A DNA stretch of 64,000 bases. It comes from JBMNCQ01 sp049366715 (GTDB lineage Bacteria; Bacillota; Peptococcia; Peptococcales; BICA1-8). The DNA lies in contig JBMNCQ010000036.1 in assembly GCA_049366715.1 (NCBI GenBank), positions 1 through 64,000 of the forward strand, given 5' to 3'. The translations under genes and the position numbers were made by a program. Shown piece by piece: positions 7,629 to 16,519 of the stretch; the stretch's first letter is position 1; every line of letters begins with the position of its first letter. The notes under the pieces are model-generated. The model had not been told where the DNA came from, made no database searches, and was given only the letters and a program-made list of their open reading frames with translations.

Positions 7629-9164
7629 TTGTTGAAGTGGGCTGAACTTCTTTCGGAGAAACGTTTGGGAGGAAAGATAATCGTTGATTCTTTCACTGAA
7701 GAAAAATATCCTCGCAGTGAATTTGCAAAAGATTATCGACGCATCATAGCCAGCGCATCTTTTCGTCGTTTACAGGACAAGACACAAGTTTTTCCATTAG
7801 ATCAGAGCGATTTTGTTAGAACAAGATTAACTCATTCTTATGAAGTAGCTACATTGGCAAAAACACTGGGTATGATGCTACTTTCTGTAATTCAATCCAA
7901 GGAGGGCAATAATAAAGTCATAATTAAAGATATCCCTGATATTCTCACATGTGCAGGGCTGCTACATGATATAGGTAATCCGCCGTTTGGACATTTTGGT
8001 GAAGAGGTTATAAAAAAATGGTTTCCGTCAAATCTAAAAAATTACTCTATATGCTTGGAAGATGATCATAAGGAAGAATCATTAAATCAAATATTGATTC
8101 GAATTCATCAGTTGGATTTATTACATTTTGATGGGAATGCCCAAGCATTACGTGTATTGACAAAATTGCATTTTCAAGATGGCGACTACGGATTGAATTT
8201 AACAAGTTCGGTTCTAAACACATTAATAAAATATCCCACAGCTTCTGATGAAGTCAAATCAAAGCAAGATAAAGAGTACTCTATTTTTAAGAAAAAAATG
8301 GGATATACCGATGATGATCGAGTTTTCTATGATAAAATATCTAGTAATACAGGAACTTATAGTAATCGGCATCCCCTTGCATTTGTATTAGAAGCAGCAG
8401 ACGATATTGCATATAAAACGGCTGATATTGAAGATGGGTTTAAAAAAGGGCTATTTACATTGGACGAGCTTCTTCTTTATATCAAGAGGCGAATTCAACA
8501 TTATGAAGAAGAATATCCGCAAGATACAACTATTAAATATGTAAACCAGCTATTTGAAAGACTGGAAGTTTTTCGTAAAGAAGGACAAGGAAGCAAATAC
8601 CAAAAGAAAATTAACAATCCAGACCTATATGCTATTCAAAACTGGGTTCCATATGCTCAAGAATGGTTAATGTATTGTGCTATTTTTAGATTTGATAGGG
8701 CTTATGATCAAATAATGGATGGCACATATGAGCATGATTTATTTTCTAGGACTAATCATGACCTATCGGTTCAAATTATTGACGATATTATGAAGAATTT
8801 TATTTTCCCAAACCGTAGTATAGTGAAATTAGAGTTAGCAGCAAATACTATTCTATCAAATTTATTAGATAAGTTTGTCAAAGCCGCTATTTACCATGAT
8901 GGCAAGTACAGTAGTAACAAATGCGTAGAAATACAGGCTTATGAGAAATTGTATCAACTGATTTCGGATAATTATCGTGAAGCATACAAGTTATCGTTTC
9001 AACGTTGCTGTGCGGGTAATACAGACGTTAAAGCTGTGCGGGAATATGATATTTATCTGCGGCTGTTATTAGTCGTTGACTATATTAGCGGCATGACAGA
9101 TTCTTATGCTAAGTCTCTGTATCAAGAGTTAAATGGTATATATGGTTTGAGTGGTATATATTAA
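7629..9164 (+). CDS. dgt: dGTPase-like HD-domain dNTP triphosphohydrolase
   Basis: A 511-residue HD phosphohydrolase of the Dgt family, cytoplasmic enzymes that split dGTP or other dNTPs into deoxynucleoside and triphosphate. The metal-binding pattern is clear: RTRLTHSYEV (H69), LLHDIGNPPFGHFGEE (H113-D114 and the following Dgt signature), and LEAADDIAYKTADIEDGF downstream. Its length is close to that of E. coli Dgt. The start is a TTG five bases after AGGAGGGA. It stands alone, bracketed by two similar structured elements. Dgt enzymes serve in dNTP balance and, in some bacteria, in anti-phage dNTP depletion; which applies here is open. Confidence 0.88.
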   Translation: MLKWAELLSEKRLGGKIIVDSFTEEKYPRSEFAKDYRRIIASASFRRLQDKTQVFPLDQSDFVRTRLTHSYEVATLAKTLGMMLLSVIQSKEGNNKVIIKDIPDILTCAGLLHDIGNPPFGHFGEEVIKKWFPSNLKNYSICLEDDHKEESLNQILIRIHQLDLLHFDGNAQALRVLTKLHFQDGDYGLNLTSSVLNTLIKYPTASDEVKSKQDKEYSIFKKKMGYTDDDRVFYDKISSNTGTYSNRHPLAFVLEAADDIAYKTADIEDGFKKGLFTLDELLLYIKRRIQHYEEEYPQDTTIKYVNQLFERLEVFRKEGQGSKYQKKINNPDLYAIQNWVPYAQEWLMYCAIFRFDRAYDQIMDGTYEHDLFSRTNHDLSVQIIDDIMKNFIFPNRSIVKLELAANTILSNLLDKFVKAAIYHDGKYSSNKCVEIQAYEKLYQLISDNYREAYKLSFQRCCAGNTDVKAVREYDIYLRLLLVVDYISGMTDSYAKSLYQELNGIYGLSGIY

Positions 9165-9180
9165 TTAATATAATTATTTG

Positions 9181-9290
9181 TGTAATATTCGCTCGCTCGT
9201 GCCGGAGATTTAATATGGGTTTCCGAGCTTATTCTTATGAACACTCGTCTAAGAATAACCCAGTACATTAGGTACCGGGTTATTTTAGTT
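9181..9290 (+). ncRNA. Unrecognised structured element B with terminator, downstream of the dGTPase gene
   Basis: Shares with element A the blocks TGTAATATTCGCTYGCT, ATAYGGGTTT and ACTCGT in the same order and orientation. Here TTATTCTTA can pair with TAAGAATAA, while the overlapping AATAACCC can instead pair with GGGTTATT in a terminator-like hairpin (9254-9284) followed by TTTTAG. These two pairings exclude one another, as in attenuators. No gene follows for about 300 bases. Confidence 0.42.
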
Positions 9291-9589
9291 TTGTGTTATA
9301 AATATCCGAAAAGTTAGAGCAAGTTTGAAATGATAAAAAAATATTTAATGATAGATAGTATTTACTATCTTGACGCTGGTTAAATTTTCCTAATATACTA
9401 CAATAAAAAAAAACTATGTTGTTATAGTACAGATTTTTAAGTATAGCTAGGATAAAAATGTCTTCAATGTTTGCTAACTTAATTTAAGTTTTATATTTAG
9501 CAGCCTTACTGAGCGGACTACTCCACAGCCGTTACTTTAAAAATTTGACTTAGTGTTTGAGAAATAATTTAGAGGTTTAGGAGGAGAAA
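9291..9589. other. Intergenic region before ilvA
   Basis: AT-rich with no ORF of note. A possible promoter is TTGTTA, 17 bases, TATAGC around 9418-9446. AGGAGG precedes the ilvA start. Confidence 0.35.
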
Positions 9590-10837
9590 ATGACAAATAA
9601 TTTAGCTGATCATCCGTTCCCGGCTGATACGGAGCTACCGAGTAGCGCAGACTTTTTAAAAGCTCAAAATGATTTGCAAGGTATTGTGGAAAATACGAAT
9701 CTTATTTATAGTAGGTTTTTTAGCCGAGAATATCATAATCAGGTTTATATCAAACCTGAGAATTTGCAAATAACCGGTGCATTTAAAATACGGGGTGCTT
9801 ATTATAAACTTAATAAATTAACTGCAGAGGAAAAACAAAAAGGATTGATTGCTTCGTCAGCAGGCAACCATGCTCAGGGAGTAGCCTATGCAGCACAAAA
9901 GCTGGGTATTAAAGCAACAATAGTCATGCCGAAAACAACGCCTTTAATCAAGGTAGAAGCTACCAAAAAGTATGGTGCAAGTGTGATGCTCTATGGGGAT
10001 TGCTATGATGATGCTTCTGAAAAAGCCGTAAGTTTAGAAAAAGAGCAAGGCTATACCTTTATCCATCCTTTTAACGATTTAGATGTTATTACAGGTCAGG
10101 GCACGATTGCCATGGAGATTCTCCAGCAGCTTAATGATATTGACTACATAATTGCTCCCATCGGAGGAGGAGGGCTTATTAGCGGGATTGCACTGGCCGC
10201 AAAAATGTTAAAGCCCGGGATAAAAATTGTAGGAGTAGAACCGGAAGGCGCCAAATCCATGCAAGCATCTTTGGAACTAAATAAGATTATAAACCTGGAA
10301 AAGGTAACGACAATTGCTGAAGGGGTAGCTGTAAAAAGACCGGGAGATCTTACTTTCTCAATTATCAAAGATTACGTTGACGATATTATTACCGTTTCTG
10401 ATTTTGAAGTAATGGAGGCCTTTTTATTACTTTTGGAAAAGGAAAAACTTATCGGAGAAAACGCGGGCGTACTGTCTCTGGCAGCGTTAAAAAAAATGAA
10501 AGCAGCACATAAGAATATTGCCTGTGTGGTGAGCGGGGGGAACATTGATGTCTTAACAATATCTTCTCTGATTAGCCGCGGACTGGTTTCACGAGGCAGG
10601 ATATTTTGTTTTTCCGTTGAATTGCCGGATATCCCCGGACAGCTGTTAAATATTTCGGAAATTCTGGCCAGGATGAATGCAAATGTAATTAAACTTGATC
10701 ATAACCAGTTTAAAACATTAGACCGGTTTATGCAGGTTCAACTTGAAGTAACTGTTGAGACCAACGGTCATAAACATGTAGGGGAAATTATTGCTGAACT
10801 TAATAAAGGCGGGTATAAAGTTGTAAAAGTGGTATAA
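9590..10837 (+). CDS. ilvA: Threonine ammonia-lyase (threonine dehydratase) with ACT domain
   Basis: A 415-residue PLP enzyme converting threonine to 2-oxobutanoate and ammonia. K66 in ITGAFKIRGAYY is the PLP lysine, and SSAGNHAQG and PIGGGGLISG are the cofactor phosphate and dehydratase signatures. Residues from about 335 form an ACT domain (VELPDIPGQLLNISEI). The length fits the short, single-ACT TdcB/IlvA form often used in catabolism rather than the two-ACT-repeat biosynthetic form. It stands alone here. 2-Oxobutanoate is a potential PanB-type acceptor, which may or may not be relevant to the nearby PanB paralogues. The start follows AGGAGG. Confidence 0.9.
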   Translation: MTNNLADHPFPADTELPSSADFLKAQNDLQGIVENTNLIYSRFFSREYHNQVYIKPENLQITGAFKIRGAYYKLNKLTAEEKQKGLIASSAGNHAQGVAYAAQKLGIKATIVMPKTTPLIKVEATKKYGASVMLYGDCYDDASEKAVSLEKEQGYTFIHPFNDLDVITGQGTIAMEILQQLNDIDYIIAPIGGGGLISGIALAAKMLKPGIKIVGVEPEGAKSMQASLELNKIINLEKVTTIAEGVAVKRPGDLTFSIIKDYVDDIITVSDFEVMEAFLLLLEKEKLIGENAGVLSLAALKKMKAAHKNIACVVSGGNIDVLTISSLISRGLVSRGRIFCFSVELPDIPGQLLNISEILARMNANVIKLDHNQFKTLDRFMQVQLEVTVETNGHKHVGEIIAELNKGGYKVVKVV

Positions 10838-11104
10838 AATCATGCTGCTTGGCTTAAGTATTATGCTCTGTATGGTCCCCGCTATTTATTTCATTGACAG
10901 CATATTTATTTTTAGATTCCGCAACACTAGCAAGAAAAGCATCTGTGAACTTTTTAACTTGCTGTTTCCGGATATTTATTATCATCTTTCTGTCGGCGAA
11001 GCTGCAGCAAATTTATAAGAACGTGGAATCTTAGTAAAAATTTCAGCACCAAATAGTTGCTTTTGCAGCTTGTGTGGGTTATAATTTTTTTAAAAGTGAA
11101 TATT
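10838..11104. other. Intergenic region between ilvA and the FMN riboswitch
   Basis: No well-supported gene. A 43-codon frame on the minus strand (10854-10985, beginning MIINIRKQQVKKFTDAF) has no good ribosome-binding site and is probably chance or a remnant. Confidence 0.4.
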
Positions 11105-11229
11105 TCTTCGGGGCAAGGTGAGAAAGCGGTTAGCTTTCAAGTCCTGACCGGTGGTATAGCCCACGAGCCGTAAGGCATGAACTGGTGAAATTCCAGTGCC
11201 GACAGTAAAGTCTGGATGAGAGAAGAGAA
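11105..11229 (+). promoter_or_regulatory. FMN riboswitch (RFN element)
   Basis: The conserved RFN blocks are present in order: TTCGGGGCAAGGTGA, CCTGACCGGTGGTATAGCCCACGAGC, TGGTGAAATTCCAGTGCCGAC, AGTAAAGTCTGGATGAGAGAAGA. It precedes ribD and would reduce riboflavin operon expression when FMN is plentiful. Confidence 0.96.
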
Positions 11230-11278
11230 GATATTGTATCCTATTTTGGATATGATTAACGCTTAATGATGTATAATT

Positions 11279-11306
11279 GCTCCTGAATATTTTCAGGAGC
11301 TTTTTT
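11279..11306 (+). terminator. Terminator of the FMN riboswitch expression platform
   Basis: Hairpin GCTCCTGAA / TTCAGGAGC with a 4-base loop followed by TTTTTT, about 50 bases after the aptamer. Confidence 0.88.
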
Positions 11307-11375
11307 CATACATTACCGGCGATAATTAGCTATATTTTTTGCCGTCCGGCAAGAATATAGAAATGAAGCAGGTCT

Positions 11376-11415
11376 AAAGGCGCACCGGAGAAAGTAAAAG
11401 GTGCGCCTTTCTTTT
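11376..11415 (+). terminator. Second terminator-like hairpin before ribD
   Basis: Perfect 11-bp stem AAAGGCGCACC / GGTGCGCCTTT followed by CTTTT, between the riboswitch terminator and ribD. It may be a second stop for the leader transcript. Confidence 0.65.
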
Positions 11416-11490
11416 ATTTATCATGCAGAAGTTATTTGTCTGGCAATTTATTTCACTAAACTGATCAGCAGGTTTGTAAAGGAGGAAATC

Positions 11491-12576
11491 ATGGAGGAAA
11501 AGTATATGAAGCTGGCCCTGGCTCTGGCCCGCAAAGCTGCCGGCCGGACTAGTCCTAATCCCTTAGTGGGAGCAGTAATCGTTAAGAATAAGCAAATAGT
11601 CGGGCAAGGTTATCATAGAAAAGCCGGTACTTTACATGCTGAAAGAATGGCCCTGAGAGAGGCCGGTGCAGAGGCGGCCGGAGCTGACTTATATGTTACT
11701 TTAGAACCCTGCAGCCATTATGGGAGGACCGGACCCTGTACTGAAGCTATTATTGAATCGAAAATAAAAAATGTCTATATTGCTGTTTTAGATCCTAACC
11801 CTTTAGTTGCCGGTAAAGGGCTTAAGAGATTACAAGAAGCCGGCATGGGTGTTCAAGTCGGTTTAAAAGCTCAGGAAGCAGCAAAATTAAATGAAATATT
11901 TTTTAAGTATATTACTACGAAAAGTCCTTTTGTTGCGCTGAAAACTGCTTGTTCTTTAGATGGAAAAATTGCAACTCAATCCGGTCATTCCCAGTGGATT
12001 ACAGGCCAAGAAGCCAGAGCGTACGGACATATTTTAAGAAACCGCTATGATGCCGTCATGGTTGGGATAGGTACGGTGTTAGCTGATAATCCCGCTTTAA
12101 ACTGCCGGGCGGAAGGAGGCAGAGATCCGGTCAGAGTTGTTGTTGACAGTAACCTGTCCATTTCTCCTGAAGCAAAAATCCTAAATTTAAATTCGCAGGC
12201 GCCAACGCTTATCGCAACTACAGAAAAATCTCCTGTACAAAAAAGAGTGCGCTTAACTGAAAAAGCAGAAATTCTGGTTGTAAATGATGGAGACCGGGTA
12301 GATCTAAAAAAATTACTTACCCTTTTAGGGAAAAAACAAATTACCGGCGTCCTGGTTGAAGGCGGTGCAAAACTTAACGGGGAACTGATCAGACATAATT
12401 TGATCGATAAATTCTATCTATTCTATGCACCAATGCTTATCGGAGGTCAAACGGCGCCGGGTTTTGCAGGGGGGGAGGGTCCGAAGCAGCTTGCTGGAGC
12501 CTTGAAACTTGGTGACTTATCTATGAAAAGGCTGGGCGGAGATTTTTTAATCACTGCCTATCCGGAAATAAAATGA
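11491..12576 (+). CDS. ribD: Bifunctional riboflavin deaminase/reductase RibD
   Basis: A 361-residue protein carrying out the second and third steps of riboflavin synthesis: deamination of the pyrimidine and reduction of the ribosyl side chain. The N-terminal deaminase has the zinc motif HAE and PCSHYGRTGPC, and the C-terminal reductase has DGKIATQSGHSQWI and VEGGAKLNGELI. I chose the ATG after AAAGGAGG; a longer frame runs upstream to 11401 but would begin within a terminator hairpin. It is the first gene of ribD-ribE-ribBA-ribH under the FMN riboswitch. Confidence 0.95.
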   Translation: MEEKYMKLALALARKAAGRTSPNPLVGAVIVKNKQIVGQGYHRKAGTLHAERMALREAGAEAAGADLYVTLEPCSHYGRTGPCTEAIIESKIKNVYIAVLDPNPLVAGKGLKRLQEAGMGVQVGLKAQEAAKLNEIFFKYITTKSPFVALKTACSLDGKIATQSGHSQWITGQEARAYGHILRNRYDAVMVGIGTVLADNPALNCRAEGGRDPVRVVVDSNLSISPEAKILNLNSQAPTLIATTEKSPVQKRVRLTEKAEILVVNDGDRVDLKKLLTLLGKKQITGVLVEGGAKLNGELIRHNLIDKFYLFYAPMLIGGQTAPGFAGGEGPKQLAGALKLGDLSMKRLGGDFLITAYPEIK

Positions 12577-12597
12577 GAAACTGGAGGAGGTGAAACT

Positions 12598-13248
12598 TTG
12601 TTTACAGGTTTAGCAGAAGAGCTGGGGACAATAAAGGCTGTTGACAGCGGACAGGCTTCGGCTCAATTGAAAGTTGCAGCAAGTATTGTATTGAATGAGG
12701 TCAGAGTAGGAGACAGTATTGCGGTGAATGGTGTTTGCTTAACAGTAGTGAAGTTTACCGACAATGGTTTTACCGCCCAGGTCATGGAAGAAACATTGAG
12801 GAAAACCAATCTTAAAGAGCTTAAGGCGGGGGATAAGGTCAATTTGGAAAGGGCCCTGAGAGTCGGGGAGAGATTAGGCGGGCATATTGTCAGTGGTCAT
12901 ATTGACGGCATTGGTCAAATTATGGAAAAAGCCAGGCATGATATTGCAATTGTGTTGAAGATAGCCGCAGCTGCAGATATTCTGGAAAATATGATACCGA
13001 AAGGGTCTATCTCCATTGATGGTATTAGCCTGACAATCGTTGAAGTAAATGATGATTATTTTACTGTTTCTTTAATACCCCATACCATGTTGCAAACTAC
13101 CTTGGGAATTAAGCAAAAGGGAGCAATTGTTAATCTGGAGACGGATGTGCTGGGAAAGTATGTTAGGAGATTTCTGGATAATAATAACCGCACAAAAAAT
13201 ATACGAGATGTTTCCGTAAGTTTTTTAGCTGAGAACGGATTTCTCTAA
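12598..13248 (+). CDS. ribE: Riboflavin synthase alpha chain
   Basis: A 216-residue protein made of two lumazine-binding barrels. It dismutates two molecules of 6,7-dimethyl-8-ribityllumazine to riboflavin. It begins MFTGLAEELG as the family does, and GHIVSGHIDGIG starts the second repeat. The start is a TTG after GGAGGAGGTG. Second gene of the rib operon, 21 bases after ribD. Confidence 0.95.
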   Translation: MFTGLAEELGTIKAVDSGQASAQLKVAASIVLNEVRVGDSIAVNGVCLTVVKFTDNGFTAQVMEETLRKTNLKELKAGDKVNLERALRVGERLGGHIVSGHIDGIGQIMEKARHDIAIVLKIAAAADILENMIPKGSISIDGISLTIVEVNDDYFTVSLIPHTMLQTTLGIKQKGAIVNLETDVLGKYVRRFLDNNNRTKNIRDVSVSFLAENGFL

Positions 13249-13260
13249 AAGGGTGATATT

Positions 13261-14514
13261 ATGGGAAAAAGTATGCAGTTTAATACAATTGATGAGGCTC
13301 TGGAAGATATTAAAGCAGGTAAAATGATTATCGTTGTGGATGATGAGGACAGGGAAAATGAAGGAGATCTGGTAATGGCTGCTGATAAAGCCGGCCCTGA
13401 TGCAGTGAACTTTATGGCAGCATATGCCAGAGGCTTGATCTGCCTGCCGGTAACGGGAAAGCGGCTGGATGAATTAGAGATATCCCCCATGGTGAAAAAT
13501 AATACGGATAATATGGGCACTGCATTTACGGTGTCTGTTGATGCTGCCGAAGCAACAACAGGAATTTCTGCTTATGAAAGAGCTTTGACAATTAAAAAAA
13601 TGATCGCGCCGGATGCTGCTCCCCGGGATTTTAAAAGGCCGGGTCATATTTTCCCGTTAAGATACTGTGAGGGCGGGGTTTTAAAAAGAGCCGGACATAC
13701 AGAGGCTTCTGTCGATTTAGCAAGACTTGCCGGGTGTTATCCGGCGGCAGTAATTTGTGAAATAATGAATGATGACGGCAGTATGGCCAGGGTTCCGCAA
13801 TTGCTGGAATTTGCCCGAAAACATGGGTTAAAGATCATTACAATTGCCGGGTTGATCCAATATCGCCGGCAGCATGAAAAGCTGGTGGAAAAAGTAGCGG
13901 TTGTCGATATGCCTACGAAATACGGTTATTTTAAGCTCTATGGATACCAGGAAGTATTGACAGGGAAAGGCCATCTGGCCCTTGTTAAAGGCGATATAAG
14001 AGGTGAGGAGCCGGTTTTGGTCAGAGTCCATTCGGAATGTTTGACCGGTGATGTGCTTGGTTCTCTAAGATGTGACTGCGGGGACCAGTTAGGTACTGCA
14101 TTACGAAAGATTGAAGCTGAAGGCAGAGGGGTTCTGTTGTATATGCGTCAAGAAGGAAGAGGTATCGGTTTACTGAATAAAATAAAGGCCTATAAGCTGC
14201 AGGATGAAGGTAAAGACACAGTGGAAGCCAACGAATTATTGGGATTTCCGGCTGATCTCAGGGACTATGGAATAGGTGCGCAGATTTTAGTAGATGTCGG
14301 TGTTAAAAATATTAAATTAATGACCAATAACCCTAGGAAAATCGCCGGTTTGGAGGGCTATGGATTAGAGGTAATTGAACGGGTTTCTCTTGAAATTCCT
14401 CCCGTGAGGAGTAATGAAAAGTATTTGAAAGCCAAGAGTGAAAAACTTGGCCATAAGTTAAGCTGGTGTTCTCGGACATCCGGATATAATGAGGAGGAAG
14501 AAATCAATGGGTAA
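13261..14514 (+). CDS. ribBA: Bifunctional DHBP synthase / GTP cyclohydrolase II RibBA
   Basis: A 417-residue fusion supplying both riboflavin precursors. The N-terminal DHBP synthase has DDEDRENEGDLV and HTEASVDLA; the C-terminal GTP cyclohydrolase II has the zinc cysteines in ECLTGDVLGSLRCDCGDQ and the RQEGRGIGL motif. It makes 3,4-dihydroxybutanone phosphate from ribulose-5-phosphate and the pyrimidine from GTP. Its stop codon overlaps the ribH start by 8 bases, indicating translational coupling. Confidence 0.96.
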   Translation: MGKSMQFNTIDEALEDIKAGKMIIVVDDEDRENEGDLVMAADKAGPDAVNFMAAYARGLICLPVTGKRLDELEISPMVKNNTDNMGTAFTVSVDAAEATTGISAYERALTIKKMIAPDAAPRDFKRPGHIFPLRYCEGGVLKRAGHTEASVDLARLAGCYPAAVICEIMNDDGSMARVPQLLEFARKHGLKIITIAGLIQYRRQHEKLVEKVAVVDMPTKYGYFKLYGYQEVLTGKGHLALVKGDIRGEEPVLVRVHSECLTGDVLGSLRCDCGDQLGTALRKIEAEGRGVLLYMRQEGRGIGLLNKIKAYKLQDEGKDTVEANELLGFPADLRDYGIGAQILVDVGVKNIKLMTNNPRKIAGLEGYGLEVIERVSLEIPPVRSNEKYLKAKSEKLGHKLSWCSRTSGYNEEEEING

Positions 14515-14971
14515 AGTATTGCAAGGTAAATTGGTGGGCGGGGAAGAATTAAAAATAGGTATCGTAGTTGCCCGCTTTAATGAGTTTATTACCAATAAAC
14601 TCTTAAGCGGAGCCATCGATACTTTAGAAAGACATGATGTGAAAAATGTTAATATTGATATAGCCCGGGTACCCGGAGCTTTTGAAATCCCACTGGCCGC
14701 GCAAAAGATGGCAGCTAAAGGTTATGATGCGGTGATTTGTTTAGGCGCGGTTATCAGAGGGGCCACACCTCATTTTGAGTATGTCAGTTCCGAAGTAACA
14801 AAGGGTGTAGCTCAGATTGGGCTCAAATCCGGTAAACCCGTAATCTTTGGTATATTAACAACTGATACAATAGAGCAGGCTATTGAAAGAGCCGGGACCA
14901 AGGCGGGAAATAAGGGGTCGGACGCTGCCCTGAGTGCCATTGAGATGTATAATCTGTTAAAGATCATCTAA
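14507..14971 (+). CDS. ribH: 6,7-dimethyl-8-ribityllumazine synthase
   Basis: A 154-residue lumazine synthase condensing the two RibBA/RibD-derived precursors. FNEFITNKLLSGA, RVPGAFEIP and LGAVIRGATPHFEYV are family signatures, with the catalytic His in the last. The start is the ATG after AGGAGGAAG; a frame beginning 18 bases earlier is less likely. Last gene of the rib operon. Confidence 0.96.
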   Translation: MGKVLQGKLVGGEELKIGIVVARFNEFITNKLLSGAIDTLERHDVKNVNIDIARVPGAFEIPLAAQKMAAKGYDAVICLGAVIRGATPHFEYVSSEVTKGVAQIGLKSGKPVIFGILTTDTIEQAIERAGTKAGNKGSDAALSAIEMYNLLKII

Positions 14972-15082
14972 GATCATCTTTATTCGGCTGTCTGTCTCCT
15001 CCCCAAAAATAATAATTGCCGGTGAGATATATTTGTTATAATAACGAATATATAAACAAAAACTAAGATAGGAGCAGGAGAT

Positions 15083-15496
15083 ATGAACAATTCATTAATG
15101 TTAAATAATTTAAGTGAGGCCTTAGGTAAGACGAAAAGGGATGAAGCTGTCGGAATTAAAATCGTAAAACTCACCGGTAATGATACTTTAGCTTTCTATG
15201 CTGCTGAAATTGAGAGCCATAAACGGGTTGGCGCGCATTATCATACCCAAGGAACTGAAATTTATCAAATAGTAAAGGGCCAGGGGGAAATATATATCGG
15301 TATTCCCGGAAGTGAGCAAGTAGACTGGAAAGAGCCGGTTACTGTTAAAGCGGGGGATTGTTTTACGGTAAATGAATTAGAAGTACATCAGTTGGTTAAT
15401 ACAGGCAACGAACAATTAATTATTATTTTCGCCTGTCCGTTTTCTCATATAAGTACGGACAGAATTGTCGTCCCGGGTTTAAAAGATTTTGAGTAA
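15083..15496 (+). CDS. Small cupin-domain protein
   Basis: A 137-residue single-cupin protein. The first cupin motif supplies metal ligands in HYHTQGTEIYQIVKG, and GDCFTVNELEVHQLVN is the second with its histidine. Such proteins include sugar-binding sensors, isomerases and dioxygenases, so no reaction can be named. It follows the rib operon by 111 bases with its own AGGAG site and is probably a separate unit. Confidence 0.75.
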   Translation: MNNSLMLNNLSEALGKTKRDEAVGIKIVKLTGNDTLAFYAAEIESHKRVGAHYHTQGTEIYQIVKGQGEIYIGIPGSEQVDWKEPVTVKAGDCFTVNELEVHQLVNTGNEQLIIIFACPFSHISTDRIVVPGLKDFE

Positions 15497-15572
15497 AGAT
15501 TAAAGGGAAATATCATTACAAATGGGAATAAGGTTACAGTAAAAAAATGGATAAACTTTTGTGAGGTCTAAG

Positions 15573-15781
15573 GTGAATAAAAAATTAATAGTATTTTTAA
15601 ATAATATTTTATTTGCTGTAACAATAATAGTTTCTGCCGTGATCTTTTAAAAGTATATTTCTTATCCAAAAGATTACCTCCCGGGACATACCTGGTTGAA
15701 AGTTATAAACCCTGAATATATTTTGCGATCGGGCTGGCAATCTTAACATTAATATTCACACTTTTTTCGGATAAAAAATAA
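15573..15781 (+). pseudogene. Broken gene for a small membrane protein
   Basis: A GTG start opens a hydrophobic segment (MNKKLIVFLNNILFAV then TIIVSAVIF), interrupted by TAA. The same frame continues with KYISYPKDYLPGHTWLKVI, and a +1 shift then gives a second hydrophobic segment, FAIGLAILTLIFTLFSDKK, ending in TAA. This reads as a two-TM protein of about 70 residues disabled by a stop and a frameshift. The family is not recognised. Confidence 0.5.
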
Positions 15782-15784
15782 TAA

Positions 15785-16230
15785 ACCCCATTGCGGGGTA
15801 TATGATAAGGAAGTAATCTCAAATAAACATTGGATAGCCGGGAACAGCAACGATAAATGTATCGGAGGCTAAACAAACCCATCTTGCCGAAGCGGATTTG
15901 CAGGCACGGGAAATGGTGCGGAAAATCACGTGTCAGGCCGGCCCGAAAAAGAATTCTGCCGGATAAGGCAAGCAGGGAGGTAGAATGGGTGGGGGTGATG
16001 AACGGGTTAAAGTATGAAGCAGAGGAAATCGTACTCCACCAAATCATATACCGGGGAAATATTTGAGCTGATAAAATAATCTATTAATGAAAGCATCTGT
16101 CCATTTTTTGTGGTTAGGTGCTTTTTTATGCGCTTCTAGCTGGTGTGATGTTAAATAAAATGCAGAGATTTACAGACAGATGGAACTTTTAACAAAATTT
16201 TTTGTCTAATTAACGGAAACTATTTATTAC
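15785..16230. other. Unassigned stretch, probably decayed sequence
   Basis: A small ACCCC/GGGGT hairpin opens it. From about 15830 to 16070 the base composition is GC-richer than the flanks, but no frame carries a recognisable product. A terminator-like hairpin (AAAGCA/TGCTTT with partly paired interior, then T-run) lies at 16088-16127. Confidence 0.4.
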
Positions 16231-16380
16231 ATGAAATGGGATAAACTTTCGCGGCAATTGCAGCGCACAGACAAACAGGAATTTAACGATGTGTACGAGG
16301 AGATAGAGTATTGCATTTATTTAGTCATGCGTGTGCTTAATCTGCCTGTTTACAGGATGCAAGATCCAAAATCTAAATGA
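16231..16380 (+). CDS. Small hypothetical protein (49 residues)
   Basis: Frame MKWDKLSRQLQRTDKQEFND onward to LNLPVYRMQDPKSK. It is mostly charged and probably helical. The ribosome-binding site is weak. It could be an intact small gene or the end of a decayed one. I do not recognise it. Confidence 0.3.
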   Translation: MKWDKLSRQLQRTDKQEFNDVYEEIEYCIYLVMRVLNLPVYRMQDPKSK

Positions 16381-16408
16381 ATGCAGAATGGACGTTGTTT
16401 AAAGCACG

Positions 16409-16440
16409 GGAGTGAGCACGTAAGATTATTTGCTCACTCC
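16409..16440 (+). terminator. Hairpin upstream of the first BlaI-type gene
   Basis: Perfect 10-bp stem GGAGTGAGCA / TGCTCACTCC with a 12-base loop and no clear T-run. Possible terminator or operator-associated structure at the left edge of the GC-richer block. Confidence 0.4.
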
Positions 16441-16456
16441 AGCTATTGATATTTTG

Positions 16457-16473
16457 GTCTATTGGGTATAGAC
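16457..16473. promoter_or_regulatory. Candidate operator before blaI copy 1
   Basis: Inverted repeat GTCTAT, 5 bases, ATAGAC about 45 bases before the GTG start. Its position and dyad symmetry fit a BlaI-type autorepression site, though its sequence differs from the copy-2 operator. Confidence 0.45.
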
Positions 16474-16519
16474 TTGAGAGATAAAGGTCGATATGCAATA
16501 GGCCAAGGAGGCTTTAAGC

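Noticed and set aside
10854..10985. Minus-strand small ORF of 43 codons
   Set aside because: No ribosome-binding site, no recognisable family, and it lies in an otherwise empty gap.
15830..16070. Group II intron fragment or riboswitch
   Set aside because: GC-rich and structured-looking, but no domain V, aptamer core or intron-encoded protein motif could be found.
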